Part shown: one piece after another, positions 33,692-43,386 of the stretch
Layout of the letters: each line of letters opens with the position of its first letter
Position numbering within the stretch: position 1 is the first letter of the stretch
DNA from: an uncultured Clostridia bacterium
GTDB taxonomy: Bacteria > Bacillota > Clostridia > Oscillospirales > Acutalibacteraceae
NCBI GenBank assembly: GCA_944384905.1
Contig: CALWVE010000012.1
Span: forward strand, 1 to 46,534
Length of the DNA: 46,534 nucleotides
Direction of reading: 5' to 3'
Program-made: the position numbers and the translations under genes
Notes under the pieces: model-generated
Databases searched by the model: none
Told to the model about the DNA's origin: nothing
What the model saw: the letters and a program-made list of their open reading frames with translations, nothing else

Positions 33692-34317
33692 TGGCACGCA
33701 TCGGGATATACGGCGGTGCGTTTAACCCCATCCACAACGGGCATCTGCATATTGTCTGCGATTTTATCCGGGCACTTGGGCTCGATTTTGTGCTTCTGAT
33801 CCCAACGGGTGTTTCGCCGCATAAGGCCGCTGCCGCGCAAAGTGCAAGCGCCGAAGACAGGCTGGCTATGTGCCGCCTGGCCTGTGAAGGCCTTCAGAAA
33901 ATCCGTGTGAGCGATTGCGAGATCCGCCGCAAGGGGAAAAGCTATACCGCCGATACGATTACCGAACTGAAAAAGCAATATCCAAACGACGAACTGTTTC
34001 TGCTGATGGGGGAGGATATGTTCCTCACGGTACAGAAATGGTTTGATGCGCCGCGCATTTTTCGGGGTGCTACGCTTTGTGCCGCTCCAAGAAGTTCCGA
34101 CGGCGCGGCGCGTTTGCTGGAACACGCCCGAAAATTGCAGGCCGATTTTCCCTTTGTGCGCACCCAAGTAGAAGAAATTTCGTTTCTCGATGTTTCCTCC
34201 ACAGCCGTTCGCGAAGCGATTCAGGCGGGAAAATCGATCGATGATTGGGTGCCGCCTGCCGTAGCGGATTATATCCGGCAGCACGGGCTGTATGGCTTTA
34301 AGGAGGAAGAGCGATGA
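33691..34317 (+). CDS. nadD: Nicotinate-nucleotide adenylyltransferase
   Basis: Joins NaMN and ATP in NAD synthesis. Nucleotidyltransferase motif GGAFNPIHNGHLHI (HxGH), IPTGVSPHK, LLMGEDMFLTVQKWF and SSTAVREAI (SSTxxR). 208 aa. Start overlaps the yhbY stop, and its end overlaps the yqeK start by 4 bp. Confidence 0.96.
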   Translation: MARIGIYGGAFNPIHNGHLHIVCDFIRALGLDFVLLIPTGVSPHKAAAAQSASAEDRLAMCRLACEGLQKIRVSDCEIRRKGKSYTADTITELKKQYPNDELFLLMGEDMFLTVQKWFDAPRIFRGATLCAAPRSSDGAARLLEHARKLQADFPFVRTQVEEISFLDVSSTAVREAIQAGKSIDDWVPPAVADYIRQHGLYGFKEEER

Positions 34318-34895
34318 AGACACAGCAGGAATATGAAGAGATTCTGCGTCCACTGCTTTCGAAAAAGCGGCTGCACCACAGTATCTGTGTAGCGGATGCG
34401 GCTGTGCGCCTGGCTAAACGCTGGGGTGCCGACGAAAACAAGGCGTATACGGCCGGCATGCTGCACGATATTATGAAGGACACGCCGCCGGAAAAACAGT
34501 TGAAATATATGCAGGAATTTGGTATAATATTGAGCGATATCCAAAAGAAGACGCCGAAAGTCTGGCATCAGATGTGCGGCGCGGGATATCTCGAACACCG
34601 CCTGCATTTGAATGATCCCGAGATTCTGGATGCGGTGCGTTATCACACAACCGGACGGGCCGGAATGAGCCTGCTCGAAAAAGTGATTTTTACCGCGGAT
34701 TATATTTCGGATGACCGCGATTACGACGGTGTGGAAGAGCTTCGCGAAGCGGCTTTCTGCAGTTTGGAAGAAGCTATGCTGATCGGCCTTTCGTTTACGG
34801 TGGAAGATCTGGCTTCTCAGAAACTTCCGATTGCGGCCGATACGTTTATGGCCTATAACGAATGTACGCTTCAAAGAAATGGCTCTAAAAAATGA
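34314..34895 (+). CDS. yqeK: YqeK-family HD phosphohydrolase (Ap4A hydrolase)
   Basis: Symmetrical diadenosine tetraphosphatase of the HD superfamily, an iron-dependent enzyme in the studied members. Metal ligands: His in HHSICVADAAVRLAKRW, the HD pair in AGMLHDIMKD, YHTTGRAGMSLLEKVIFTADYI (H and D ligands). 193 aa. Overlaps nadD by ATGA and is followed by rsfS. Confidence 0.93.
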   Translation: MKTQQEYEEILRPLLSKKRLHHSICVADAAVRLAKRWGADENKAYTAGMLHDIMKDTPPEKQLKYMQEFGIILSDIQKKTPKVWHQMCGAGYLEHRLHLNDPEILDAVRYHTTGRAGMSLLEKVIFTADYISDDRDYDGVEELREAAFCSLEEAMLIGLSFTVEDLASQKLPIAADTFMAYNECTLQRNGSKK

Positions 34896-34945
34896 TAAAT
34901 TGCCGTTTGCCGATTGATCCGGCAAGCGGAGGAAGGGAATCACGA

Positions 34946-35308
34946 ATGACATCACTTGAACTTGCCCGCAGTGCCGCCGCCGCGCTGGAAGACAAAAAAG
35001 GTCTTCGCATCCGTTTGGTGCGGATCGATGAAATTTCGAGTCTGGCGGATTATTTTGTATTTGCCACCGGAACCAGCAATACCCATGTGCGTGCGCTGGC
35101 CGACGGCGTGGAGGAAGCTTTTGAAAAACTGGGTGTGCCGCTGTATGGCCGCGAAGGCTATGGCTCGGATTCCTGGACGCTGCTGGACTACGCCAACGTG
35201 GTGATTCATATTTTTACGCCCGAAGCCCGGGAATATTTTGATCTGGATCGCCTGTGGAGCGACGGCGAAACGGTTCCATATGAGAAAGAAGGAAATGATA
35301 CGGTATGA
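34946..35308 (+). CDS. rsfS: Ribosomal silencing factor RsfS
   Basis: Binds L14 and blocks 50S-30S joining in starvation. Core motifs [24 protein letters not shown] (in two pieces), [23 protein letters not shown] and [10 protein letters not shown]. 120 aa. ATG 34946 follows GGAGGAAGGG. Its stop overlaps the leuS start by 4 bp (ATGA). Confidence 0.95.
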   Translation: MTSLELARSAAAALEDKKGLRIRLVRIDEISSLADYFVFATGTSNTHVRALADGVEEAFEKLGVPLYGREGYGSDSWTLLDYANVVIHIFTPEAREYFDLDRLWSDGETVPYEKEGNDTV

Positions 35309-37719
35309 TCAAATACGATCCGAAAGCCATTGAAGAAAAATGGCAGAAAAGCTGGGAGGAAGCCGGTGTGTTCCATGCTTCGAACACATCCGATAAACCC
35401 AAATACTATGCGCTGATCGAGTTCCCCTATCCTTCCGGACAGGGTCTGCACGTAGGACATCCGCGTCCGTATACGGCGCTCGACAGCGTTTCGCGTAAGC
35501 GCCGTCTGCAGGGATACAATGTTATGTATCCGATCGGCTGGGACGCTTTCGGTCTGCCCACCGAAAACTACGCCATCAAAAACCATATCCATCCTTCTAT
35601 CGTTACGCAGCAGAATATTGCTCGCTTTAAAAAGCAGATTCAGTCGCTGGGCATTTCGTTCGACTGGAGCCGCGAAGTCAGCACGACCGATCCGTCTTAT
35701 TATAAATGGACGCAGTGGATTTTCCTGCAGCTCTTTAAGCACGGTCTGGCTTACAAAAAAGAGATGGCCGTTAACTGGTGCACGTCCTGCAAATGTGTTT
35801 TGGCCAACGAAGAAGTGGTCAACGGCGTTTGCGAACGCTGCGGCAGCGAAGTTATCAACAAGATGAAGAGCCAGTGGATGCTCAAAATCACGGCTTACGC
35901 CCAGCGTCTGGTAGATGATCTGGATGATGTCGATTATCCCGAGCGCGTCAAGACCCAGCAGAGAAACTGGATCGGCCGCAGCGAAGGCGCCGAAGTTGAT
36001 TTCGGCACCACCGCAGGTGATACGCTTACGGTTTATACGACCCGTCCCGATACGCTGTACGGCGTAACGTATATGGTTGTTTCTCCGGAGCATCCGTTTA
36101 TCGAAAAATGGAAAGATCAGATCGGCAACATGGATGCCGTGCGCGCCTATCAGGCCGAAGCGGCCCGTAAGTCCGACTTCGAGCGTACCGAAGTGGCCAA
36201 GGATAAAACCGGTGTTCGTCTCGAAGGCGTTATGGCGATCAATCCGGTTAACGGAAGCCAGATTCCGATCTTTATTTCCGACTACGTGTTGGTTTCTTAT
36301 GGTACCGGCGCCATCATGGCCGTTCCGGCACACGATACCCGCGACTGGGAATTCGCCAAGAAGTTCGGTTTGCCGATCATCGAAGTCGTAAAAGGCGGCG
36401 AAGATGTACAGAAAGCGGCCTTTACCGATTGCGAAACCGGTGTGATGGTCAATTCCGGCATCATCGACGGCCTGTCCGTGGAAGAAGCCAAGGAAAAGAT
36501 CAAATCCTATATGGAAGAAAAGGGCTTCGGTCACCGCAAGGTGAACTTCAAGCTGCGCGACTGGGTCTTCTCCCGTCAGCGTTACTGGGGCGAACCGATC
36601 CCGATCGTTAAGTGCGAAAAGTGCGGCTATGTTCCGCTGCCGGAATCTGAACTTCCGCTGGAACTGCCCAACGTAGAATCTTATGAACCCACCGATACCG
36701 GTGAATCCCCGTTGGCCAAGATGACCGACTGGGTAAATACCACCTGCCCGTGCTGCGGCGGCCCTGCTCAGCGCGAAACGGATACGATGCCCCAGTGGGC
36801 CGGTTCTTCCTGGTACTTCCTGCGCTATATGGACCCGCACAACGACGAGGCGCTGGCTTCCAAGGAAGCGCTCAATTACTGGTCGCCGGTTGACTGGTAC
36901 AACGGCGGTATGGAACACACCACCCTGCACCTGCTGTACAGCCGTTTCTGGCATAAATTTCTGTATGACATCGGCGTTGTGCCCACCAAAGAACCGTATG
37001 CCAAGCGTACCAGCCACGGCATGATCCTGGGCGAAAACGGCGAAAAGATGAGTAAGTCCCGCGGCAACGTGGTGAACCCCGACGAGATTGTCGATCAGTA
37101 CGGCGCCGATACGCTGCGCTTGTATGAAATGTTCATCGGCGACTTTGAAAAATCCGCGCCGTGGAGCCAGGCCGGCATCAAGGGCTGCCGCCGCTTTGTG
37201 GAACGCTACTGGAATCTCCAGTCTATTCTCAGCGAAGAGAAGGGCATTCGTGCCGCGCTGGAATCTTCCTTCCACAAAACGATTAAGAAGGTTGACGAAG
37301 ATATCGAAAACCTGAAATTCAACACGGCAATCGCCGCTTTGATGTCCCTGATTAACGAAGTGTATGATTCCGGTTCTATTACGCGCGACGAACTGGCCGT
37401 GTTCTCCATCCTGCTCAATCCCTTTGCACCGCATGTCACCGAAGAAGTGTGGCAGGCCTGCGCGCTGGGCGAGGGCATGGTTGCGCAGCAGCAGTGGCCG
37501 GCTTACGATGAATCCAAGTGCAAGGATGACGTGATCGAGATCGCTGTTCAGGTGAACGGCAAAGTGCGTGCACGTCTTTCGGTTGATGCCGAAATCACCG
37601 CCGAAGCCGCAATCGCAGCCGCTAAGGCCGAGCCGAAGATTGCCGCCGAGATCGAGGGCAAGCGTCTGATTAAAGAAATCTACGTGCCCAAGAAATTGGT
37701 CAATATCGTGGCAAAATAA
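35305..37719 (+). CDS. leuS: Leucyl-tRNA synthetase
   Basis: Class Ia synthetase charging tRNA-Leu. HIGH box as HVGH (residues 49-52) after PYPSGQGL, zinc-binding [22 protein letters not shown], editing domain ([17 protein letters not shown], ~225-420), KMSKS at 581-585 and C-terminal anticodon-binding domains. 804 aa, normal. Coupled to rsfS by ATGA overlap. No T-box leader precedes it because there is no gap. A strong terminator follows. Confidence 0.97.
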   Translation: MIKYDPKAIEEKWQKSWEEAGVFHASNTSDKPKYYALIEFPYPSGQGLHVGHPRPYTALDSVSRKRRLQGYNVMYPIGWDAFGLPTENYAIKNHIHPSIVTQQNIARFKKQIQSLGISFDWSREVSTTDPSYYKWTQWIFLQLFKHGLAYKKEMAVNWCTSCKCVLANEEVVNGVCERCGSEVINKMKSQWMLKITAYAQRLVDDLDDVDYPERVKTQQRNWIGRSEGAEVDFGTTAGDTLTVYTTRPDTLYGVTYMVVSPEHPFIEKWKDQIGNMDAVRAYQAEAARKSDFERTEVAKDKTGVRLEGVMAINPVNGSQIPIFISDYVLVSYGTGAIMAVPAHDTRDWEFAKKFGLPIIEVVKGGEDVQKAAFTDCETGVMVNSGIIDGLSVEEAKEKIKSYMEEKGFGHRKVNFKLRDWVFSRQRYWGEPIPIVKCEKCGYVPLPESELPLELPNVESYEPTDTGESPLAKMTDWVNTTCPCCGGPAQRETDTMPQWAGSSWYFLRYMDPHNDEALASKEALNYWSPVDWYNGGMEHTTLHLLYSRFWHKFLYDIGVVPTKEPYAKRTSHGMILGENGEKMSKSRGNVVNPDEIVDQYGADTLRLYEMFIGDFEKSAPWSQAGIKGCRRFVERYWNLQSILSEEKGIRAALESSFHKTIKKVDEDIENLKFNTAIAALMSLINEVYDSGSITRDELAVFSILLNPFAPHVTEEVWQACALGEGMVAQQQWPAYDESKCKDDVIEIAVQVNGKVRARLSVDAEITAEAAIAAAKAEPKIAAEIEGKRLIKEIYVPKKLVNIVAK

Positions 37720-37731
37720 ATTGAATTGATA

Positions 37732-37774
37732 AATAATCCCGAAGACGATCTACTGTCTTCGGGATTATTATTTT
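37732..37774 (+). terminator. Strong intrinsic terminator after leuS
   Basis: Perfect 15-bp stem (37732-37746 and 37755-37769), an 8-base loop and ATTTT tail. It closes the plus-strand core block. Confidence 0.9.
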
Positions 37775-37804
37775 ATAATATTTAAAAAAAGCTCTATAAA
37801 ACTA

Positions 37805-37833
37805 TTGACAAATGAATTATATTTGTATATTCT
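37805..37833 (+). promoter_or_regulatory. Promoter of the exported-protein gene
   Basis: TTGACA (37805-37810), 17-bp spacer and TATTCT (37828-37833), in an AT-rich gap after the leuS terminator. Confidence 0.65.
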
Positions 37834-37892
37834 ATAGATAGAAAGCGGTGCTGCAGCGCTTGATTTCAATTTGATGAACAGGAGGGTTCAAG

Positions 37893-38342
37893 ATGAAAAA
37901 AGGTTTAGTCATTCTTCTGACAGGTCTCATGCTGTTTTGTATGTCCGGCATGACATTTGAGCCCGCCCAGCACGTCATGACAGAAGCGGATATTCAGGAT
38001 CATTATGATTATCTGATTGCTTCTGTGGAGGATACTTTCCCGGAACTGGCAGACCATTATGAAAAATGGCGTTATGCCGGTGTGGAATATCCGATCCCGG
38101 TCGAATGGGAAGAAAACGGCAAGATCATCGAAGGGGTCACAGCGGAAATGCTCAACGAGCGCCTACATGGCAGCTTATTTGAGCAGATGATCATGGAAGA
38201 ACCCCGTCAGGATGGCCGTTATGTGCAGTCTATGTATTTTATTCTGCATGAAGACCGTACGGCTGAGTTGTTCATGGCGTGTCCTCTGGTTGGCCATGAG
38301 GTCGATGTTGCAACGGCGGAAGCCAATAATTGGTATCATTAA
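37893..38342 (+). CDS. Unrecognised exported protein, 149 aa
   Basis: Starts with a clear Sec signal peptide (MKKGLVILLTGLMLFCMSG); a Cys at residue 16 lacks a convincing lipobox. The mature part is acidic and aromatic-rich, with no domain I can name; it holds EADIQDHYDYLIASVEDTF and PVEWEENGKIIEGVTAEML, which look like a small globular extracellular domain. GGAGGG is 7 bp before the ATG. An attenuator-like hairpin separates it from the next gene, a second membrane-anchored orphan, so the two may form a unit with the first gene more highly expressed. Function unknown. Confidence 0.75.
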   Translation: MKKGLVILLTGLMLFCMSGMTFEPAQHVMTEADIQDHYDYLIASVEDTFPELADHYEKWRYAGVEYPIPVEWEENGKIIEGVTAEMLNERLHGSLFEQMIMEEPRQDGRYVQSMYFILHEDRTAELFMACPLVGHEVDVATAEANNWYH

Positions 38343-38357
38343 AGCAAAAGTCAGATG

Positions 38358-38390
38358 GGCGGCGGCGCAAACCGCCGCCTGTTCCTTTTT
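38358..38390 (+). terminator. Terminator or attenuator between the two orphan genes
   Basis: GGCGGCGG (38358-38365) and CCGCCGCC (38372-38379) with a 6-base loop, then TGTTCCTTTTT. The T run abuts the AAGGAGGT ribosome site (38391-38398) of the next gene, so read-through directly sets expression of that gene. Confidence 0.7.
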
Positions 38391-38404
38391 AAGGAGGTAT
38401 TGGT

Positions 38405-39280
38405 ATGACTTTTCTGAAAAAGCGGAGTGTGCAGATTGCCGGCGGTATTGTGTTGCTGATTGTGCTGGTTATAGCGTTGGTGTATGCGTTTTTCTTCGGA
38501 GAAACCTATGCTTCCTTAAAGGATAAGGACATGATGACACCGCCGTTCTCCGATACATGGTTTGGTATGACAAAAACGGAATTCTGTAAAGCCTTGCAAA
38601 TTGAGGAAAGCGATTTGAAGCCTGCGGAACCGTTTGATAGTGCCGATTATTGGGATTTGGAAGAATACGCGCAGGAGTATAATGTGTCTGAGAAAGAACT
38701 GCGGTTCTATGACCGGTATACAAATCAGTATTATTTGAGTTATACACAGCCCATTTATGGCAGAAGCGATTATTATACGGATGATCAGCCTGGTGTGGTG
38801 CGTGTGATTTTTACTGATGAAACAACCTGGCAAGGTAAGACCGTACCACCTATGTTGTGTGCCGTGTTTGCAAAGTTTCCGTATGAAGCTGAAAAAAGTC
38901 AGGTTTTATATGAGGGTATTTGGAAGGATCGATACGGAGAATCATTTGAAAATGGTAGCGAAGAGACTCCTAAAGGTAAACGTGTAACGTTGAATCCGAC
39001 TACGACTCATAAAAAAGCAGAACTGCTGTCAATTCTATATACATCCGGTATGTCGCCGCAGGAAATTGAAGCGATGGATGTTCCTCATATGAAAGATGAG
39101 GAAATAGACCGCTGGTATAAAGAAGTAAATCCAGGCAAATACACGGCTATTTTACCTGCGGAACTGCGGGTGGGCGATTATCTGATTGTGGATCATATCG
39201 ATACACCCGTTGAACAGTATATCATAGCTGATGCTGGATACCTGGTTTATTATGATTATTTTTTAGATGCATTAACGTAA
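38405..39280 (+). CDS. Unrecognised membrane-anchored protein, 291 aa
   Basis: N-terminal membrane anchor (residues ~10-31, SVQIAGGIVLLIVLVIALVY) followed by a ~260-residue soluble part expected outside the cell. No catalytic motif was recognised; Tyr and Asp are abundant, and a WFGMTKTEFCKALQI segment near the anchor resembles the start of a small alpha/beta domain. Base composition is visibly more AT-rich than the core block, which together with the lack of a known family suggests lineage-specific or acquired sequence. Strong ribosome site AAGGAGGT and its own downstream terminator. Confidence 0.75.
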   Translation: MTFLKKRSVQIAGGIVLLIVLVIALVYAFFFGETYASLKDKDMMTPPFSDTWFGMTKTEFCKALQIEESDLKPAEPFDSADYWDLEEYAQEYNVSEKELRFYDRYTNQYYLSYTQPIYGRSDYYTDDQPGVVRVIFTDETTWQGKTVPPMLCAVFAKFPYEAEKSQVLYEGIWKDRYGESFENGSEETPKGKRVTLNPTTTHKKAELLSILYTSGMSPQEIEAMDVPHMKDEEIDRWYKEVNPGKYTAILPAELRVGDYLIVDHIDTPVEQYIIADAGYLVYYDYFLDALT

Positions 39281-39310
39281 AAGTAGTTAAATAGAGGATA
39301 GACAAAAATA

Positions 39311-39346
39311 AAAAGACGTTCTCCGTTGGGAGGACGTCTTTTGTTA
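39311..39346 (+). terminator. Terminator after the membrane-anchored orphan
   Basis: A 14-bp stem (39311-39324 with 39329-39342, one wobble), a 4-base loop and TTTTGTT tail. Confidence 0.85.
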
Positions 39347-39350
39347 TGGC

Positions 39351-39379
39351 TTGCAATCTCCCTCTGGCTGTGCTATATT
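39351..39379 (+). promoter_or_regulatory. Promoter of the heparinase-like operon
   Basis: TTGCAA (39351-39356), 17-bp spacer and TATATT (39374-39379). A short dyad, CCCGT/ACGGG (39388-39400), lies at the expected transcription start region and could be an operator. Confidence 0.6.
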
Positions 39380-39423
39380 TTTCATAACACCCGTTTGACG
39401 GGAATTTTAGGGAGGCATTCTCG

Positions 39424-41187
39424 ATGACAAAACAAGAAATTCTTTCCGCTCTGCGTGCCGGACAGGCCGATCTGTCTTTGCCCGCCGACGCCCGGCAAAA
39501 AGTGCTCGACAATACATGGATCAAACCGTATCTCGATTCCGTAAAGGAAGCGGCCGAAAGCTTCCGCGGCAAGCCGATTCCTTCCATTCCTTACAGCTGC
39601 TTTAAGCTGTTCCACGAAACCGGCGACCGCTGGATGTTTGAAGACAGCGAAGTCGGCTATTTCCCGCGCCGCGGCCGCTTGGCGGCTTTTGCCGTGCTCA
39701 GCTGGCTGTATGGCCGTGAGGAAGACCTGCACGAACTTGAAGACATTATCTGGGCTATCTGTGATGAATATACCTGGTCTGTTGCGGCACATCTGAAGCC
39801 CGAAGCCTACACCACGCAGCTCGAAGACGAAGCTTATATGGTCGATCTGTTCGCCAGCGAAACGGCGCAGGCTCTTTCTGAAATTTCGTTCCTGCTGGGC
39901 GATGCTCTGCCGTCGATCCTCAAAAAGCGTATCGACCATCTGGTAAAACGCCGTGTGCTCGACCGCGTGTTGGCTGCCGATTACGGTTGGATGACCACAA
40001 CAAACAACTGGGCGTCCGTTTGCGCCGGTTCGGTCGGTATGGCCGCTATTTATACGCTGCGCGATGACGAAGAACGCTTGGCTGAAGTGCTCGAGCGCAT
40101 CTGGCCGGCGTTTGAACATTTCCTTTCCGGCTTTGCCGAAGACGGTTCCTGCCTGGAAGGTATCGGCTACTGGAATTACGGTTTCAGCTATTATACTTCG
40201 TTTGCCGATCTGATCCTGCGCCGTACAGCGGGGAAAATCGATATGTTTGCTTGTGAAAAGGTGAAGAAGATCGCCCTGTTCCAGCAGAAATGCTATTTTG
40301 CGGGCGGACGTACGGTCAGCTTCTCCGATGGCGGCAGCCGCGCTTCGTTCCTGCCTGGCCTGACATCTTATCTCAGCCGCAAATTTGACGGCGTGATTAT
40401 TCCGCCTTCTTCGAGCATGGCTGACTTCTACGAAGACCATTGCCACCGCTGGAGCAACGTTCTGCGCAATCTGCTGTGGTCGGTGGATGCTTCCGATACA
40501 CAGGATCTCACAGGCTGCTATCCGCTGCCAGCCGCGCAGTGGTACCTGTGCAGCGCGGCAAACGGTGTAGGCATTGCCGCCAAAGCCGGCGATAACGGCG
40601 AGCCGCATAACCACAACGACGTGGGTAATCTCCAGATTTTCAAAAACGGGGAAGAGATTTTGTGCGATCTCGGCTCCGGCGAATATACCCGTCAGTATTT
40701 CTCCGATCTGCGCTATACGTTTATCACCTGCGGCTCGCAGGGCCATAGCGTGCCGATGATCGACGGCTGCACCCAGAAAGCCGGAAGCGAAGCCGCTGCC
40801 GCTGATGTATCTGTTTCCGAAACCGGTATTGCGATGGATCTTGCCCCGGTTTATGGTCTGGAAACGCTTTCGTCCTTGCGCCGCAGCATCGAATTTGACG
40901 CTGAAACCGGCAAAACTACGCTGACGGATCGCTTTGTCTTTAGCGGCGGCAAACATAAGGTTCAGGAGCGTTTTGTAACTTACGGTAATGTTCAGGTAGA
41001 CGGCGACGTGGTTCGTCTGTTCTGCGGGAACGAAACGATGGCGATCCGATTTGATACTGCCCGCTTTACGCCCGTGATCACGCCCGCGGAATATTCCGCT
41101 CATTTCGGCATCCATAAGCATTTCTTTGTGGTAGATTTTGTGGCCGAAATGGAAGGCGATACCGAAGTATCGTTTGTTCTTGAATAA
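39424..41187 (+). CDS. Heparinase II/III-like polysaccharide lyase family protein, 587 aa
   Basis: N-terminal alpha/alpha toroid (~1-350) and C-terminal beta-sandwich of the heparinase II/III type. The diagnostic segment GEPHNHNDVGNLQIFKNGE carries His395 and His397, followed by CDLGSGEYTRQYF with the tyrosine region seen in PL12/PL15/PL21 relatives. No signal peptide, so it would act inside the cell on imported fragments, like oligo-alginate or oligo-heparin lyases. First gene of a likely four-gene operon, with a sulfatase converging downstream. Substrate is inference only; glycosaminoglycan or other uronic-acid oligosaccharides fit best. Confidence 0.8.
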   Translation: MTKQEILSALRAGQADLSLPADARQKVLDNTWIKPYLDSVKEAAESFRGKPIPSIPYSCFKLFHETGDRWMFEDSEVGYFPRRGRLAAFAVLSWLYGREEDLHELEDIIWAICDEYTWSVAAHLKPEAYTTQLEDEAYMVDLFASETAQALSEISFLLGDALPSILKKRIDHLVKRRVLDRVLAADYGWMTTTNNWASVCAGSVGMAAIYTLRDDEERLAEVLERIWPAFEHFLSGFAEDGSCLEGIGYWNYGFSYYTSFADLILRRTAGKIDMFACEKVKKIALFQQKCYFAGGRTVSFSDGGSRASFLPGLTSYLSRKFDGVIIPPSSSMADFYEDHCHRWSNVLRNLLWSVDASDTQDLTGCYPLPAAQWYLCSAANGVGIAAKAGDNGEPHNHNDVGNLQIFKNGEEILCDLGSGEYTRQYFSDLRYTFITCGSQGHSVPMIDGCTQKAGSEAAAADVSVSETGIAMDLAPVYGLETLSSLRRSIEFDAETGKTTLTDRFVFSGGKHKVQERFVTYGNVQVDGDVVRLFCGNETMAIRFDTARFTPVITPAEYSAHFGIHKHFFVVDFVAEMEGDTEVSFVLE

Positions 41188-41230
41188 GACAAACAGAAAA
41201 TAAAAATCCAGGTTATAAGAGGTGAGTTGT

Positions 41231-42571
41231 ATGGAAAAATGGTTTGCAATGATCGAAAAGCACCGGCAAAAAATGCAGGATGTGCTTGACTTTATGTGGA
41301 AGAACCCCGAGACCGGATACCGGGAATGGAAAGCCAACGCCTATCTGAAAGAAGCCTATGAAAAACTGGGATACCAGCCTTTGATGGCGGGGGATATTCC
41401 GGGCTTTTATATGGACCTTGATACCGGCCGTCCGGGCCCCAAAATTTTGATTTTGGGTGAACTGGATTCTCTGATTTGTCTGGAACACCCGGACGCCGAT
41501 CCCGAAACCGGTGCGGTGCACGCCTGCGGCCACTGCGCCCAGAGCGCGGCGCTGCTCGGGCTTGCGGCGGCGCTGAAAGAACCCGGCGCGCTCGACGGTC
41601 TTTCCGGCTCGATCCGCCTGTGTGTGGTTCCGGCGGAAGAATTGATCGAAACCGGCTTCCGCGAAGAATTGCGCAAAAAAGGAATTATCCACTATTTCGG
41701 CGGAAAAGTTGAGTTTTTGTACCGCGGTTATTTCGACGGCTGTGATCTTGCATTCATGATCCATACATCTTCCGGTAAACCCGGTACGTTTGTGGTTCAC
41801 CGCGGCAGCAACGGCTGTATGGTGAAGAATATCACCTATCACGGCAAAGCCGCCCATGCCGGCGGTGCGCCGCATCTGGGGGTCAATGCGCTGTATGCGG
41901 CTAATCTGGGGCTTTCGGCGATCAACGCTCTGCGCGAAACATTCCGGGATGATGATCATATCCGTGTACATCCGATCCTTACGGCCGGCGGCGTAGCTGT
42001 GAATGCCATTCCCGATACGGTTAAGCTGGAAAGCTATGTCCGCGGCGCTTCCATGGAAGCAATTGCCGAAGCCAACGTGCGTGTCAACCGCGCGCTGGCC
42101 GGTTCGGCGGCCGCGATGGGCGCAAACGTTACGTTGTGTGACCGTCCCGGTTATACGCCGCTGATTAACGATGAAACACTCAACGAATTGATGGCCGATG
42201 CCATGCGCACGGTTGTCCCGGCGGAAAATGTGGAAGTCAACGATCATTGGACGACCGGCTGCACCGATATGGGCGATCTTTCTGCGGTGATGCCCGCAAT
42301 TCATCCGCATTGCTCCGGCGCGTCCGGCGTGGGCCATGGGGCGGATTACCGTATTTCCGATTTTGAAAGCGCTTGTATGAATTCCGCTAAGGCGCAGCTG
42401 GCGCTGGTACGGATTCTGCTTGAAAACGAGGCGGAAAAAGCCAAGCTGGTCGTGAAAAATGCGCATCCGCGCTATGAAAGTTTCGAAGCCTATTTCAAGG
42501 CGATGGATGAAATTACGCTGGATGTAGAGGCCGTGGAATATCATGGCCGCACGGCTTCCATCTCTTTCTAA
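41231..42571 (+). CDS. M20-family amidohydrolase/peptidase, 446 aa
   Basis: Zinc metalloenzyme of the M20D type (AbgB/hippurate-hydrolase group). Metal ligands in AVHACGHCAQSA (His97, Cys99, His101), VVPAEELIETG with the catalytic Glu pair, and HTSSG; the dimerisation domain holds YHGKAAHAGGAPHLGVNAL. These enzymes deacylate or cleave amides such as p-aminobenzoyl-glutamate or N-acyl amino acids. ATG 41231 follows AGAGGTGAG; a GTG at 41222 lies within that site. 43 bp after the heparinase-like gene, 16 bp before the metallo-beta-lactamase gene. Substrate unknown. Confidence 0.88.
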   Translation: MEKWFAMIEKHRQKMQDVLDFMWKNPETGYREWKANAYLKEAYEKLGYQPLMAGDIPGFYMDLDTGRPGPKILILGELDSLICLEHPDADPETGAVHACGHCAQSAALLGLAAALKEPGALDGLSGSIRLCVVPAEELIETGFREELRKKGIIHYFGGKVEFLYRGYFDGCDLAFMIHTSSGKPGTFVVHRGSNGCMVKNITYHGKAAHAGGAPHLGVNALYAANLGLSAINALRETFRDDDHIRVHPILTAGGVAVNAIPDTVKLESYVRGASMEAIAEANVRVNRALAGSAAAMGANVTLCDRPGYTPLINDETLNELMADAMRTVVPAENVEVNDHWTTGCTDMGDLSAVMPAIHPHCSGASGVGHGADYRISDFESACMNSAKAQLALVRILLENEAEKAKLVVKNAHPRYESFEAYFKAMDEITLDVEAVEYHGRTASISF

Positions 42572-42587
42572 ACGGGAGGATCGAAAC

Positions 42588-43373
42588 ATGATTCTGCATG
42601 TGTTGGGAAGCTGCGCCGGAACGGAGCCCATGCCCGGACGCCACCATACCAGTGCTGCGCTGGAGGCAGGCGGCAGATTGTACGTTTTGGATGCCGGCGA
42701 AGGCTGTGCGTACACGGCGCATTTGCTGGGGCTCAATCTGATGAATTTGCAGGCCGTCTTTCTTTCGCATACGCATATGGATCATATCGGAGGGCTGGCG
42801 CATTTGCTGTGGACGATGCGAAAATTGTGTGTGCTTTCCCCCGAAAACAGCCGGCGTATGCAGGATCGTGAGATCCCGGTTTTCCTGCCGGAAGAAAGGG
42901 CATTTTCTGCTATTTTGGATTTCCTTAGATGTACGGAAGGCGGATTTAAAACCGTTTTTCGGCCGGTCAGCCGCCCGATGACGGATGGATTGCTGTTTAA
43001 CGACGGCGTTCTTTCGGTTTATGCCCTGCATAATCATCACTGGGAACCGGCAGCCGGAGAACCCTGGAAAAGCTATTCGTTTTCTGTTGAGGGAGAGGGG
43101 AAAAAGCTTTGCTATTCCGGCGATTTTAAGGAGCTGGAAGAAGTTCTTCCTCTGGCGGAGCATGCGAATCTGATTCTGCTTGAAACCGGACATCACCGCG
43201 CTGTGGATTTGTGCCGTGAGCTGCTCGCGAGCGGAATCCCGTTCGGTAAGGTGCTGTTCTTTCATCATGGGCGTGCTATTCTAAAAGATTTTGAAGGCGA
43301 ACTCGCGCAGGCGCGTGAAGTATTGGGCGATCGCGTCAGCTTCGCACAGGATGGCATGCGCGTAGAATTTTAA
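42588..43373 (+). CDS. Metallo-beta-lactamase-fold hydrolase (RNase Z-like), 261 aa
   Basis: Zinc ligands LSHTHMDHIGGL (His61, His63, Asp65, His66), further ligands in HNHHWEP (after residue 150), YSGDF and FHHGR. The N-terminus VLGSCAGTEPMPGRHHTSAALE resembles the RNase Z/arylsulfatase/phosphodiesterase branch, but the long exosite arm of true RNase Z is not evident. Likely a cytoplasmic esterase or phosphodiesterase. GGGAGGA precedes the ATG. Part of the heparinase-like operon. Confidence 0.82.
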   Translation: MILHVLGSCAGTEPMPGRHHTSAALEAGGRLYVLDAGEGCAYTAHLLGLNLMNLQAVFLSHTHMDHIGGLAHLLWTMRKLCVLSPENSRRMQDREIPVFLPEERAFSAILDFLRCTEGGFKTVFRPVSRPMTDGLLFNDGVLSVYALHNHHWEPAAGEPWKSYSFSVEGEGKKLCYSGDFKELEEVLPLAEHANLILLETGHHRAVDLCRELLASGIPFGKVLFFHHGRAILKDFEGELAQAREVLGDRVSFAQDGMRVEF

Positions 43374-43386
43374 GAGGGGGCAAAGT

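Noticed and set aside
35206..37434. 742-codon open frame on the minus strand
   Set aside because: It is the antisense shadow of leuS, whose motifs are complete. It has no ribosome site or recognisable domain.
39382..41337. 651-codon minus-strand frame
   Set aside because: Antisense shadow of the heparinase-like gene; no ribosome site, and the plus-strand protein is family-like.
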